Assembly (NCBI GenBank): GCA_943370285.1
Contig: CALRQJ020000013.1
Coordinates: 1 to 64,000, forward strand
Direction: 5' to 3'
From: CALRQJ02 sp943370285
Lineage (GTDB): Bacteria > Bacteroidota > Bacteroidia > Chitinophagales > Chitinophagaceae
Length of the DNA stretch: 64,000 nucleotides
Under the pieces are notes generated by a model. It did no database searches. It saw only the letters and a list, made by a program, of their open reading frames with translations, and was not told where the DNA came from. The position numbers and the translations under genes are program-made. Below are positions 36,636-45,876 of this stretch, piece after piece. The stretch's first letter is position 1. Every line of letters starts with the position of its first letter.

Positions 36636-37349
36636 TTATTGCTTGCCAAAAACTTTCTTTAATATATCAGAAGTTCTAGCTAAAGGATCTTTTCTAATTT
36701 TTTGTTCTTCTAATTGTACCTGATAAAAAATACCCGCTAACGCTTTCTCGGTAACAAAAGCAGCCAAATCGGTATTTACTTTTTCTTTACTAAATGTATT
36801 GTAAGTTGTAAATACAGTATTCCAATATTTTGTGGCTTCTACCTTTGCTAAAGATTGTTCAATAACAGGTCTAAATGCTGTGGTTAATTCTGCCGTAGTT
36901 TTAGATTTTAAGTAATTCGTTGCAGCAAAATCACCACCTTTTAAAATACCCCAAGCATCGGAAATACTCATCTCTTTAATGGCATTGATAAAAATTGGTG
37001 TAGCACTTTTAGCTGCGTCTTCAGCAGCACGGTTCATACTTAAAATGGCATTATCTACTTGTTTGCCTAAACCTACACTGCGTAATTTTTGTTCTACTTT
37101 TTTGGCTTCATCGGGCATCAAAATTTTGATAGCTGCATCTTTAAAAAAACCATCTACAGCCGACAATTTTTGGTTGCCATTCTGCGTACCAACCGCTAAC
37201 GCTTCTTTTAATCCACTTACCACATCTGTGGTAGTTAAGGTGTCTTTTGTTACAATTGGTAAAGCTTTCTTAAGTATTCCCTTTAAACCCTGTGCATTAC
37301 AAGCGGTTAGAGAAATGACAGTTAACGATAATGCTACAATAAATTTCAT
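36636..37349 (-). CDS. DUF4197 family lipoprotein
   Basis: 237-aa protein with an N-terminal lipoprotein-type signal (MKFIVALSLTVISLTAC, lipobox LTAC). The mature protein matches the DUF4197 pattern: GLKEALAVGTQNG near the start, an FFKDAAIKILMPDEA segment, then an ISDAWGILKGGDFAAT region and an ending rich in TDLAAFVTEKAL. The family is helical, periplasmic or outer-membrane associated, and has no known function. Its length is typical. It is monocistronic and convergent with the phosphatase gene. Confidence 0.87.
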   Translation of the reverse strand: MKFIVALSLTVISLTACNAQGLKGILKKALPIVTKDTLTTTDVVSGLKEALAVGTQNGNQKLSAVDGFFKDAAIKILMPDEAKKVEQKLRSVGLGKQVDNAILSMNRAAEDAAKSATPIFINAIKEMSISDAWGILKGGDFAATNYLKSKTTAELTTAFRPVIEQSLAKVEATKYWNTVFTTYNTFSKEKVNTDLAAFVTEKALAGIFYQVQLEEQKIRKDPLARTSDILKKVFGKQ

Positions 37350-37437
37350 GCGAAGTTTTTAAAGAACAGTCAAAAATAGTACCAGTTAGGTGTAACAAGG
37401 CAAAATAATTAATTTTAACGCTTTAGCACTACTGTTT

Positions 37438-38568
37438 ATGCCACAATTGAGTTATTGGGAAAGTACTACTTATTATAAAAAATACGATGTAGCTATTATC
37501 GGTAGCGGCTTAATGGGGCTATGGACTGCATTAGAATTGAAACAACGTCAGCCTAATCTATCGGTCATTATTCTGGAGAAAGATAGCATACCAACAGGGG
37601 CATCTACTCGTAATGCAGGCTTTGCTTGTTTTGGAAGTCCGACAGAATTATTGGCAGATATCGCTACGATGGGTGAAGCTACTATGTGGCAAATTGTAGA
37701 TTTGCGTTACAAGGGCATCGAAAAAATCAAACAATATTTTACTGCGGATGACATTGATTTTGATGCTTGTGGCGGTTACGAATTGTATCATCAACCCATG
37801 CAAGATATTGGCTATTTGGCTCATGCTATGGAAGATTTGAACAAAGGCATGAAAGCCATTACCGGACAATCCAATGCTTTTAATTGGGCCAATGAAAAAA
37901 TACAGGAATTCGGCTTCGCCGGATTTGATGCCATGATTGGTAATGCTATGGAAGGCGGATTACACAGTGGTAAATTGGTTCAAGCATTGACTCGAAAAGT
38001 ATTGTTAGCAGGAGCGGAGATTAGAAGCGGCATCACTATTTCAGCTACCCAAAAAACTACAACAGGTGTGCTGTTAATGGGTAATAATGTTGAATGCCAT
38101 GCATCAACTGTATTGTATTGCACCAACGGATTTACAGCAACTTATTTACCTCAAACCCATATTGAACCTGCAAGGGGACAAGTATTGGTTACTGCACCTA
38201 TTGAAGGATTAGCGGCAAAGGGCACTTTTCATTACGATTGTGGCTATTATTATTTTAGAAATGTTGGAAATCGCATTTTATTAGGCGGTGCTAGGAATAA
38301 AAGTTTTTACACCGAATGCACAACTGTGCTTGAAACAAATGAAGTGATTCAAGCTGCATTAGAAGATTTTCTGCAACAGCATATTTTACCGCATCAACCT
38401 TACACCATCGATTATAGATGGGCTGGTTTAATGGGCTTTACCGATAATAAATTACCCACAATTGCACCAATAGACGATCATGTTTTTGCAGCTGTAGTCT
38501 GCAACGGAATGGGAGTAGCACTTTCACCTATCATGGCAGAACAAGCTGCTGCCTTACTATTGCAATAG
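37438..38568 (+). CDS. FAD-dependent oxidoreductase (DAO family)
   Basis: 376-aa flavoprotein. The dinucleotide-binding motif VAIIGSGLMGLWTALEL lies at about 18-34, with the acid of the second strand in IILEKD, then GASTRNAGFACFG, a pattern typical of the D-amino-acid/glycine oxidase (DAO) family. The C-terminal part has DYRWAGLMGFT and VVCNGMGVALSP, as in family members that oxidise amines. There is no signal peptide, so it is cytoplasmic. The substrate (amino acid, sarcosine-like or other amine) is not readable. It is followed 53 bases later by the glutaminyl cyclotransferase gene, which has its own promoter. Confidence 0.82.
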   Translation: MPQLSYWESTTYYKKYDVAIIGSGLMGLWTALELKQRQPNLSVIILEKDSIPTGASTRNAGFACFGSPTELLADIATMGEATMWQIVDLRYKGIEKIKQYFTADDIDFDACGGYELYHQPMQDIGYLAHAMEDLNKGMKAITGQSNAFNWANEKIQEFGFAGFDAMIGNAMEGGLHSGKLVQALTRKVLLAGAEIRSGITISATQKTTTGVLLMGNNVECHASTVLYCTNGFTATYLPQTHIEPARGQVLVTAPIEGLAAKGTFHYDCGYYYFRNVGNRILLGGARNKSFYTECTTVLETNEVIQAALEDFLQQHILPHQPYTIDYRWAGLMGFTDNKLPTIAPIDDHVFAAVVCNGMGVALSPIMAEQAAALLLQ

Positions 38569-38598
38569 TTTTTTAACTTTTCTGAAAAAGGAAAGATT

Positions 38599-38606
38599 TA
38601 CTTTTG
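38599..38606 (+). promoter_or_regulatory. -7 promoter element of the glutaminyl cyclotransferase gene
   Basis: TACTTTTG is an exact TAnnTTTG match, 15 bases before the ATG. No clear TTTG is present at -33. Confidence 0.5.
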
Positions 38607-38621
38607 CTGTAATACCAATGC

Positions 38622-39413
38622 ATGAAAAAGTTAATCGTCATTTTAGCCTTAGCTACTATAGCCTGTAACAATAACACCGATACGCCGGCAGACAATGTCA
38701 ATACCGTTCCGCCACCGCCGAGCATCGCCTATAATGTGGTGAAAATTTATCCGCATGATACGGCTTCGTTTACACAAGGTTTAGTGTGGCACAATAACAG
38801 TTTGTACGAAGGAACAGGCAATAGAGGCTTTAGTAAATTAATGAAAGTAAACCTGGCAGACGGTAAAGCCCAAAAAGCGATTAGTTTGGCCGGACAGTAT
38901 TTTGGTGAAGGCATAACCATCCTCAACAATAAAATTTACCAACTTACTTGGGAGGAACATAAAGTATTGGTGTACGATGTAAACAGTTTTAATAAAACCG
39001 GAGAATTTGAATGGCCTTACGAAGGTTGGGGCATTACACATAATGGAAAAGAATTAATCATTAGTACCGGAAGCAGCAATTTATATGTGGTTAATCCTGC
39101 CGATTTTAAGATAATAAAAACGATTGCTGTCAATGATAATAACGGGCCGGTAGCCAACCTTAACGAATTAGAATTTGCCAAAGGCTTTGTATTTGCCAAT
39201 GTGTGGCAATCAGATTATATCATCAAAGTAAATCCTACTACAGGCAAAGTGGAAGGCCGCATTGATTTTGGTGGTCTATTATACAAAAATGGTATTCCAT
39301 TCGATGAAACGCATAAAGATGTTCTCAACGGCATTGCTTACGATTCTACCAAAAATAGTTTTTATGTCACCGGTAAATGGTGGCCTGCATTGTTTGAAGT
39401 GAAGATTGATTAG
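38622..39413 (+). CDS. Glutaminyl-peptide cyclotransferase, plant/bacterial type, lipoprotein
   Basis: 263-aa enzyme that turns N-terminal glutamine of proteins into pyroglutamate. It belongs to the five-bladed beta-propeller (plant-type) family: recognisable motifs are PHDTASFTQGLVW, LYEGTGNRGFS, FGEGITIL, IYQLTWEEHKV and the closing NGIAYDS. The N-terminus is a lipoprotein signal (MKKLIVILALATIAC, Cys at about 15), so it is probably anchored on the periplasmic face of a membrane. Bacteroidota export many proteins with Gln at position +1, so this enzyme could cap the exported proteins encoded in this window. Disordered Pro-rich linker follows the lipobox. Identification is good. Confidence 0.9.
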   Translation: MKKLIVILALATIACNNNTDTPADNVNTVPPPPSIAYNVVKIYPHDTASFTQGLVWHNNSLYEGTGNRGFSKLMKVNLADGKAQKAISLAGQYFGEGITILNNKIYQLTWEEHKVLVYDVNSFNKTGEFEWPYEGWGITHNGKELIISTGSSNLYVVNPADFKIIKTIAVNDNNGPVANLNELEFAKGFVFANVWQSDYIIKVNPTTGKVEGRIDFGGLLYKNGIPFDETHKDVLNGIAYDSTKNSFYVTGKWWPALFEVKID

Positions 39414-39425
39414 GGGGGATTCGAA

Positions 39426-39545
39426 AGTCAGCCCCTATCCCCTAAAGGGGAAGGGATTGGTGAATGGTGCCCCTACGAGTCGGGGGTGAATGTCTTTCCG
39501 ATAGGAATCTGCTGAGTAATGAATAGTCAACGGTGAAGTATTACA
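39426..39545 (+). repeat. Dispersed intergenic repeat, copy R1
   Basis: A composite of AGCCCCTATCCCCTAAAGGGG, then GGTGAATGGTGCCCC, GTCGGGGGTGAATGTC and AGGAATCTGCTGAGT. Parts of it recur at 42351-42419 (same strand) and at 46422-46460 and 57529-57575 (opposite strand). CCCCT/AGGGG forms a small hairpin. Confidence 0.75.
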
Positions 39546-39693
39546 ACTTCACTTTTCCATCTTCTCCCCTTGAACTCCATCAAGCCTTTATGCATTCGTA
39601 GCAAAAAAATCATTCCCACAAAAGCCTCGTCTGATTATATAATTGTTGACAGACTAAATTTTTAGCTTTTCCACCTTACGCTGATTAAAACAG

Positions 39694-39712
39694 CATGTGA
39701 AAATTTCACATG
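39694..39712. terminator. Palindrome, possible terminator of the 823-aa protein gene
   Basis: CATGTGAAA-A-TTTCACATG is a perfect 9-bp stem lying 12 bases after the minus-strand stop. On that strand it is followed by CTGTTTTAATC, a poor T-run, so it may instead be an operator-like palindrome. Confidence 0.4.
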
Positions 39713-39724
39713 TTATTTGAATGA

Positions 39725-42196
39725 TTAGTTCTTAAACCTATTATCCAACTCTTGTTCATAATAGCTATTAAAGTAAACAGCCTTAACCTTTTTCTCTTTG
39801 GTTAACCGGTGGAACGCCTCAAAGAAAGGTTCATCAATCAGTTTGCCGGGAAAAGTTAGCCAATAACGGTTGCCGCCCATATCCATATCTATCTTATAAA
39901 AGTTCAGCCGGAGTGCTCTTGCTTTAAATTCTTGTTCGTCTTCAATATCAATTTCCGCATTTACCCGGTTATCGCAATAGGCTATTCTTTCCTTACGACC
40001 AACGGAGAAAAGCTGAGAAATGAATGCCACACTGCTATCCCGAACCAACTGCTGCAGTACTTTCCCTCTTTCCTCATGTTCTAAACCCTGTAGGCTAATG
40101 CCTCTTTGATTTTTACTTATCCAAACCGTCGCAATCTTTGGATACTGTTTTTTTAATTCTGCAATAATAGAGTCGGTCAACTGATAGGTTGTTTTGTTGC
40201 GGGATTTGAAAATGCTATAGTTTAAAATAATTGCATACTGATTTTTATACACTTTAAATGGCATTTCGTAATAGCCAACCTTTATCGTTCTTTCATTTGG
40301 CTTCAGTAGATAAAAGTCTTTTTTGATATACACCGGCAGTTTCTTGTACGGCAGCACAAATCCATAACTAGTTGAATCGGTATAGGCAATAATGCTATCT
40401 GTTTTAGGTGTAATGTAGAAATCGAGTTCATTGCTATCATCATCTATAACCGGTTCTTTCCATACCCCATTCTCTAACATTTTCACTTTGAACCTCGTAT
40501 GCTTATAGCCATCGTAATCATCAAATGCTGACATCGAAATAGCCTTCGAATAAACTACATCAGTGCTACTAATAAACCCTTCTATAAAATGTAGCCAGTT
40601 GCCCACTTTCAGACTGGTATCTTTATCCTGCACTGTGCCTTTTGTTCTTACTTGTCCGTTGGGAAAAGTAAAAACAGCCGTAGCAAACCTAGCTTTTGGG
40701 CGATTGCCTATCGCATAATTCACCGTACTGTCGGGCCTGTAATACACCGTAGCATTGTTGCTGACCATTGGTGCCATAATCGTTACCGCCAATATAGAAC
40801 CATCGGTTAAGGTAAGGCTACAATTGAAATGTTGAATGTGAAAATCAAAACTATTGCTGATTAATGTACCATTAAAAATAAGGGGTATCCGTTGTTTAGG
40901 CAACAGGGTTTGATTAATACTGAAAAAATCTCTGGTACTACTTTGCACTTTAGCAATATTCAACGTGTCATCGCACAAATTGTATAGCCAAAAAGTATCT
41001 TTCACCAATCGTTTGGCATTGGTTCCAATCACCGCTTGTAATGGGAGCATATGTGTTTTTTCTCCATTCATTACAATACAGCTGGATGCAGGATATTTTA
41101 TTTTCGGCGGCGGAGGTTCAAAAAGGTTTTCAAGTTTGTCTATCACCACCCACTTTTTGTTTTCCAATTGGTAGGTGTAGGTAATTCTTGCCTTTTTAGT
41201 TACCTCAAAATCGTATCTCCGAATGGTTTTCAGCGGTTGGGGATAAAACACATCGTTGTAATTACTCAACAAGGTGTCTAACTCATATTTTTTGGTTGAG
41301 GTGTTGAAAATATAGTAATTCAATTTTTGTCTATATCCTTTTATCTCAAGGTCACGCCAACTTTCAATCTGTACCGAAAAATCTTGGGCTTCTTTAATAC
41401 CACGGTTATAAAAGTCAATAAATTGTACGATGTTTTTACTTTCCTTCGACGCCGATTTGGTGATTCGTGGAATATAAATTTCTTGATGCAGTTTGCCGTT
41501 TTCTGTATTGTATACCCTAGCATTGTTCAGCAGGTAAGTATCCATTCCTTCACCCGGTCCATTTATGGTTTGATAGTCAAACCGAACCGTATATTTCAAC
41601 TCCTCTTTAGGTGCTGCCTCTACCATTGCTTGATGACCTTGCTCAAGTATAATGGAGATAGGTTCAAAGTTTTTGCCATCGAAGGTTTCAACGGGTTTTA
41701 CTAATGAAAAATCTTCTGTAATTCCGTTGTTACAAATCCGTACTGCTTTTTGCAAGGGGAGGTGAACTATCTTCGTTTCATAGGGCCAGTCCATGAAATC
41801 TGCCTCTATTTTTACTTTATAGATGGGATAGTTTTGTGGGTCTTTCAAAACGGTATTGTCCAGCCGAAAGGCTACGACATAGTAGTCGCCCAAGTTGAAG
41901 TATTGTTGGCGAAATAGGGGTCTAGTGGCTGCTCCTTTCTTTGCTTTCAGATTTTCCCAAAAGAATAGGGTATCGTTGCGGTGCTTCCATTGTTTGTCTT
42001 CTTGATAAGTTACTCCAGCCAATATGGGTTTATTTTGTTCATCTACCAAGTACATCTTTAAGTCGGGCAGTTTGGTGACACTATTATTTGCATGTACATC
42101 CAACACAAATAAATAATACTTATCGTAGCCGCATTGCTGCGATAATAATGCCGTGGCCGATAGCTGAAATAGTAGTAAGATGAGAAGCCTTGTCAT
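39725..42196 (-). CDS. Large exported protein of unknown function
   Basis: 823-aa protein that I do not recognise. A signal peptide (MTRLLILLLFQLSATALLSQ) leads into a mature part beginning QCGYDKYYLF. The N-terminal half is beta-rich, with repeated segments that look like surface or carboxypeptidase-like folds (PDLKMYLVDEQNKPILAG). The middle has an Ig-like transition (about 370-480: PLQAVIGTNAK, LPKQRIPLIFNGTLI). The C-terminal ~170 residues alternate Lys/Asp-rich strands. No T9SS tail, lipobox or transmembrane helix is visible, so it is probably periplasmic. It stands alone, flanked on both sides by copies of the dispersed repeat, which suggests an accessory gene. Confidence 0.72.
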   Translation of the reverse strand: MTRLLILLLFQLSATALLSQQCGYDKYYLFVLDVHANNSVTKLPDLKMYLVDEQNKPILAGVTYQEDKQWKHRNDTLFFWENLKAKKGAATRPLFRQQYFNLGDYYVVAFRLDNTVLKDPQNYPIYKVKIEADFMDWPYETKIVHLPLQKAVRICNNGITEDFSLVKPVETFDGKNFEPISIILEQGHQAMVEAAPKEELKYTVRFDYQTINGPGEGMDTYLLNNARVYNTENGKLHQEIYIPRITKSASKESKNIVQFIDFYNRGIKEAQDFSVQIESWRDLEIKGYRQKLNYYIFNTSTKKYELDTLLSNYNDVFYPQPLKTIRRYDFEVTKKARITYTYQLENKKWVVIDKLENLFEPPPPKIKYPASSCIVMNGEKTHMLPLQAVIGTNAKRLVKDTFWLYNLCDDTLNIAKVQSSTRDFFSINQTLLPKQRIPLIFNGTLISNSFDFHIQHFNCSLTLTDGSILAVTIMAPMVSNNATVYYRPDSTVNYAIGNRPKARFATAVFTFPNGQVRTKGTVQDKDTSLKVGNWLHFIEGFISSTDVVYSKAISMSAFDDYDGYKHTRFKVKMLENGVWKEPVIDDDSNELDFYITPKTDSIIAYTDSTSYGFVLPYKKLPVYIKKDFYLLKPNERTIKVGYYEMPFKVYKNQYAIILNYSIFKSRNKTTYQLTDSIIAELKKQYPKIATVWISKNQRGISLQGLEHEERGKVLQQLVRDSSVAFISQLFSVGRKERIAYCDNRVNAEIDIEDEQEFKARALRLNFYKIDMDMGGNRYWLTFPGKLIDEPFFEAFHRLTKEKKVKAVYFNSYYEQELDNRFKN

Positions 42197-42350
42197 TGGC
42201 AGTGGTTTAATGCAGTGCAGTTATTTTTTATTAGAACGATGCCGAAGATACAATTTAGGCAAGAATCTGTTTTGCCCGACTAATTCCTATTAATTTTACT
42301 AACAAATTAAAGGCCAAGATTTAGGCGTAGTTTGGTAAAGGGAAAAAGAA

Positions 42351-42419
42351 ATGGTGGCCCAACTAGTCGGGGGGTGAATGTCATCCCGACGAAGGAGGGA
42401 TCTGCTAATTAGCAATAGT
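42351..42419 (+). repeat. Dispersed intergenic repeat, copy R2
   Basis: ATGGTGGCCCAACTAGTCGG, GGGGTGAATGTCATCCCGAC and GGAGGGATCTGCT align with R1 over about 70 bases; the TCCCGACGAAGGAGGGA stretch is itself an imperfect hairpin. Confidence 0.75.
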
Positions 42420-42533
42420 AAATACTGATATTGCGTTTCGCTATTGTTTGTATTCCTCAATAATTGTAAAAAACCAATTGCTGATTTGCAGGCAAAGAAC
42501 ACCTGCAAAGGCGAATGTTTTAGAAAGCTATCA

Positions 42534-43148
42534 TTATAAATGAACTTTATATTTCGACATGATAACGGGGAGTTTATTCCAGAAATATACGATGTCATGT
42601 TTTTGTTCCAGCAATGCAAAATCCTCTTTTTTAGGGCGGCCATTATTTTCAAAAAGCTTCGCTAAATCGGCCATATAATCTTCATGTCCTCCTGGAATAT
42701 AAATATCAACAAACCTGGCATTAGATTCAGAAGCGTTCCAAAAGGTGTGCATTTTATTTCTAGGTCTTAAGTGCCAGTCTCCTGCATTAACCTGAAATAT
42801 TTTTTCTTCCACCATAATGGTGACAGAGCCTTCCAAGACAAAACAGATTTCATCAAAATTCTTGTGCAAGTGGGGTGGAGCTCCTAAGAAACCAGATTTT
42901 AGCGTTGCTTCGTCACACCCAAGATTGCCACCTGTTTGATGTTTGGATAACTTTGAGATTAAATCTATTCCTCCAATTTTACCAATTTTACCTTCTCCAT
43001 TTTTTATATGAATGGTGTCTATTTCTTCATCGAAAAAATCATTAACATCGGTCATGGAATAGGTTGTTTTTGGAATCGCTAATGTGCCAAGGACTGTGAG
43101 GCTCATTAATTGCATAAGGTTTCTTCTGGATAGGCGATTTTGTTCCAT
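42534..43148 (-). CDS. Cupin domain protein with twin-arginine-type signal
   Basis: 204-aa single-domain cupin. The N-terminus MEQNRLSRRNLMQLMSLTVL has a twin-arginine motif followed by a hydrophobic stretch, so the folded protein, probably with metal bound, may be exported by the Tat system. The cupin core has PPHLHKNFDEICFVLEGSV (His-x-His and Glu metal ligands) and the second motif region GDWHLRPRNKMHTFWN (the later His). The C-terminal ~40 residues (LAKLFENNGRPKKEDFALL) are an added helical part. Substrate and reaction are unknown; cupin_2 proteins include dioxygenases, isomerases and sugar-binding proteins. Confidence 0.8.
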   Translation of the reverse strand: MEQNRLSRRNLMQLMSLTVLGTLAIPKTTYSMTDVNDFFDEEIDTIHIKNGEGKIGKIGGIDLISKLSKHQTGGNLGCDEATLKSGFLGAPPHLHKNFDEICFVLEGSVTIMVEEKIFQVNAGDWHLRPRNKMHTFWNASESNARFVDIYIPGGHEDYMADLAKLFENNGRPKKEDFALLEQKHDIVYFWNKLPVIMSKYKVHL

Positions 43149-43568
43149 TTGGTTGTTTTTATGATTGCTTATTATGAGCTAGTATTTGTAAGTGCAGGTA
43201 AACAGACTTTCAAAAGCCCGGTTACCTGATGCTAAATCTATAAATTAAAGTTGATGATTTGCACATAGCTTGTTCTAATGGAGCTTTCCTTTACACCCTT
43301 TGCTGCCAAGCTAAGCCCCCGGCGAATGTAGCAGCTATCTCTTAGGGAGAAGGAAATGGTGAATGATTTAATTTTAGATTGAGAACTCCTACGTATGATA
43401 AATCCAGACCCCCAAAGGCTATCTAACTATAATTTTATAAGAGTATAAACATCTCATTCAAATATACACAACACAAATTAAGCCTATGCTAAAATTTACC
43501 CATCAATATCAACGCTTAAATGCAACATCGTTTGCATAACAATCCCTCAAAAAAGAGAGAAAGCCTTA
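43149..43568. other. Intergenic region between the cupin and MATE genes
   Basis: No gene or RNA is visible in these 420 bases. A short GC-rich segment at about 43314-43370 (AGCCCCCGGCGAATGTAGCA and GGGAGAAGGAAATGGTGAAT) looks like a decayed copy of the dispersed repeat. The rest is AT-rich. Confidence 0.5.
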
Positions 43569-44960
43569 TTATATCTTCTTCCCCTTCCACTTGCCGCTGC
43601 GGATATAGAAAAACGAGGGTAAAAATAGGGTGGTCCAGTAAATCCATTCACTCATCCAACCATAAGTAATGGGCAGGTTTAATACTTCTAATACCGTATA
43701 CACATACACACAGTATAATATAATGGCTACAATTTCTATATAGAGATTAATTCTGGTATTGCCGGTTCCGGTTACGGCATTTAACCAAACCGTTCCTAAT
43801 GGCATTAAAATAAGTGCAGTAGATACTACTCTTACAACAGGTATAGCAGCTTCAATAAAGGCTTCATTTTGTCCGAACACACTTAAAAATCCTACCGGAA
43901 AAATATTTAATATCACAGCAATAATCACCGAAAAACCCAAACTCAGCTTGGTGATTTTATAAATCAATTCTATCACTCGGTCTTGCATACCTTGCCCAAT
44001 TACATTACTCACCATGGCATTGGTGGCAGCGGCAAAAGCCCATGTGAAACAACCAAAGAAGCCAAAAATATTCCGCATTAAATTAGAGATGGCTAAATCT
44101 CTTTGGCCGTGGTGTTCAATCAAAATATAGAAAAACTCCCAACTAATAATACTAATGGCATGTTGCAGAATGAGTGGGGTAGATTGTAGTAAAATAATTT
44201 TGGCGGTTACTTTATCATAACCCCATTTTTTAAACAAATGAAAACGTTTGCCAATGCCTTTGTAGTGAATCACCAAATACACTACAAACATACCAATGGC
44301 TTCGGCAGTGATAGAGGCTACTGCAGCACCATTAAATCCCATGGCCGGTAAACCAAGTCGGCCTTGTATTAAACCGTAATCGAGTAGAATATTACTGATG
44401 GTTTCGGCCAATGTACCCACAATCAACAACTTACTCTGATTGGTACCTACCAACAACGCATTTCTTAATTGATAGATATACAAAAAGGGCAAACCCCAAA
44501 TGCGTATTTGTAAAAATTGGGTAGCTGTTTCTACATTTACTTGGTCATGCAAGGCATAACGCAAAATAGCCGGTGCAATAACATAAGTGAGCAAAATACC
44601 GGCGGCGGCAAAACACATGGCAATGCGAATGCCTTGGCTAAACAAATTACCAATTTCTTCCACTCTGCCTTCTCCGGCTCGGCGTGAAATCAACGATTGT
44701 AAACCATTGTTAAGTCCGTGACCAATTACCGCAAAAATCAGGTAATACACACCGGTTAATCCTGCTAATCCCAAGGCATTTTCTCCCAACTGCCCTAAAA
44801 AAATGCTGTTGGTAATAAAGTTAATCTGTGGTACTAAAATGGCAGCAGAAATGGGCAAGGCAATTTTAAGAATTTGCCTATTGCTGATATCCACCTTCAA
44901 ATCGTTATGTAATCCCGTTGCTGCCATAAAAGGCGGCAAATCTACAGGTAATTTGTTCAT
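43569..44960 (-). CDS. MATE family efflux transporter
   Basis: 463-aa inner-membrane antiporter with about twelve hydrophobic segments in two bundles of six. Family features: ISAAILVPQINFITNSIFLGQLGENALGLAGL in the first helices (quoted in parts: LPISAAILV, FLGQLGENALG), SQGIRIAMCFAAAGILL, and NALLVGTNQSKLLI. MATE pumps export cationic drugs or metabolites with Na+ or H+. I use the ATG at 44960 (MNKLPVDLPPF); a TTG nine codons upstream is the longer option. It is divergent from the DUF3822-rsmD cluster, 76 bases apart. The substrate cannot be told. Confidence 0.87.
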   Translation of the reverse strand: MNKLPVDLPPFMAATGLHNDLKVDISNRQILKIALPISAAILVPQINFITNSIFLGQLGENALGLAGLTGVYYLIFAVIGHGLNNGLQSLISRRAGEGRVEEIGNLFSQGIRIAMCFAAAGILLTYVIAPAILRYALHDQVNVETATQFLQIRIWGLPFLYIYQLRNALLVGTNQSKLLIVGTLAETISNILLDYGLIQGRLGLPAMGFNGAAVASITAEAIGMFVVYLVIHYKGIGKRFHLFKKWGYDKVTAKIILLQSTPLILQHAISIISWEFFYILIEHHGQRDLAISNLMRNIFGFFGCFTWAFAAATNAMVSNVIGQGMQDRVIELIYKITKLSLGFSVIIAVILNIFPVGFLSVFGQNEAFIEAAIPVVRVVSTALILMPLGTVWLNAVTGTGNTRINLYIEIVAIILYCVYVYTVLEVLNLPITYGWMSEWIYWTTLFLPSFFYIRSGKWKGKKI

Positions 44961-45036
44961 GCCAAGCCAAGACCTGATGCGGCTCAAAATTTATCGGTTA
45001 ATTTTTTAGTATCATTGCAACGTAATCTGATATTGC

Positions 45037-45876
45037 ATGTCAAAAAAGGCTTTTAGTACTTATAGCGCTGCGACTGAATTGGGTGGATTGAACAACCACC
45101 AATTGATTGTGGAGCTGAGTAAACACCATTTTTCTTGTTTAGTAGTTACTGCACAACTCAATATTGTTGCGTTTGAGCTATTTAAACTAGATGAAGATGA
45201 GTTAGATTTTGATGACTTGATGATGGAAATCATGCGGGAATCAAGGTTATTAGATAAATCGTACACCGAAACAAAAGTCTATGCCAATAGTCCGTTTGCG
45301 TTGCTAATTCCTGCCGGTCAATTCAATAAACAAATAGCAGAAGATTATCTTTCGGTTAGCTTCGGCGAAGCCCATAGACAAGTAATGCGTTATGATGAAT
45401 TGTCGGCCGATATGGGTATTGTTACTGCTTTTAGATTGGAGGAAGAAGTGCCGGAACAAATTAACCGTCGGTTGATTATGGTGGAGTTTCACCATGTATT
45501 TTCTAAGATGGCCGAACACTTGTTGCAGCAAGACAATAAAGCCACCGATAAAATTAAAGTGCAGTTTTACTACAAGCATATTATTGTTGGGGTGATGAAG
45601 AACAGCCAATTACATTTGGTACAATTCTTCAATTATCAAACACCCGAAGATGTGTTATATTTTCTCCTCAATATTTGTCAGCAATTAGGCTTACATACGG
45701 CACAAGTGGTACTTGAAATCAGCGGTATGATTGATTTACAATCGGCATTGTACAATGAACTGAATAAGTACTTTGCTAATATTGCTATGGAAGAAGTGAA
45801 TATGAAAAATCTGCCGCAAGATTTTCACCACTATCCGCCGCATTATCTATCACCATTTTTTAATTTGGCGGTATGA
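45037..45876 (+). CDS. DUF3822 family protein
   Basis: 279-aa cytoplasmic protein of the DUF3822 family, which in Bacteroidota is usually found directly before rsmD, as here. The sequence looks like a degenerate actin-like/ASKHA-type fold with repeated beta-strands (ISGMIDLQSALYNELNKYF at the C-terminal end), but no catalytic residues can be named. Its stop overlaps the rsmD start in ATGA (45873-45876), so translation is coupled. A -7-like box TATCATTG lies at 45010-45017. The function is unknown; the steady neighbourhood hints at a role with ribosome or coenzyme biogenesis. Confidence 0.8.
   Translation: MSKKAFSTYSAATELGGLNNHQLIVELSKHHFSCLVVTAQLNIVAFELFKLDEDELDFDDLMMEIMRESRLLDKSYTETKVYANSPFALLIPAGQFNKQIAEDYLSVSFGEAHRQVMRYDELSADMGIVTAFRLEEEVPEQINRRLIMVEFHHVFSKMAEHLLQQDNKATDKIKVQFYYKHIIVGVMKNSQLHLVQFFNYQTPEDVLYFLLNICQQLGLHTAQVVLEISGMIDLQSALYNELNKYFANIAMEEVNMKNLPQDFHHYPPHYLSPFFNLAV

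Larger units (their letters stand above)
39414..39724. other. Intergenic region with a dispersed repeat and a palindrome
   Basis: No gene is visible. It holds a copy of the dispersed GC-rich repeat (39426-39545) and a 19-base palindrome just after the stop of the 823-aa protein gene (39694-39712). Confidence 0.6.

Noticed and set aside
42299..42652. 117-codon minus-strand frame overlapping the cupin 3' end
   Set aside because: It runs through a dispersed-repeat copy and the cupin end in another frame, with no family features.
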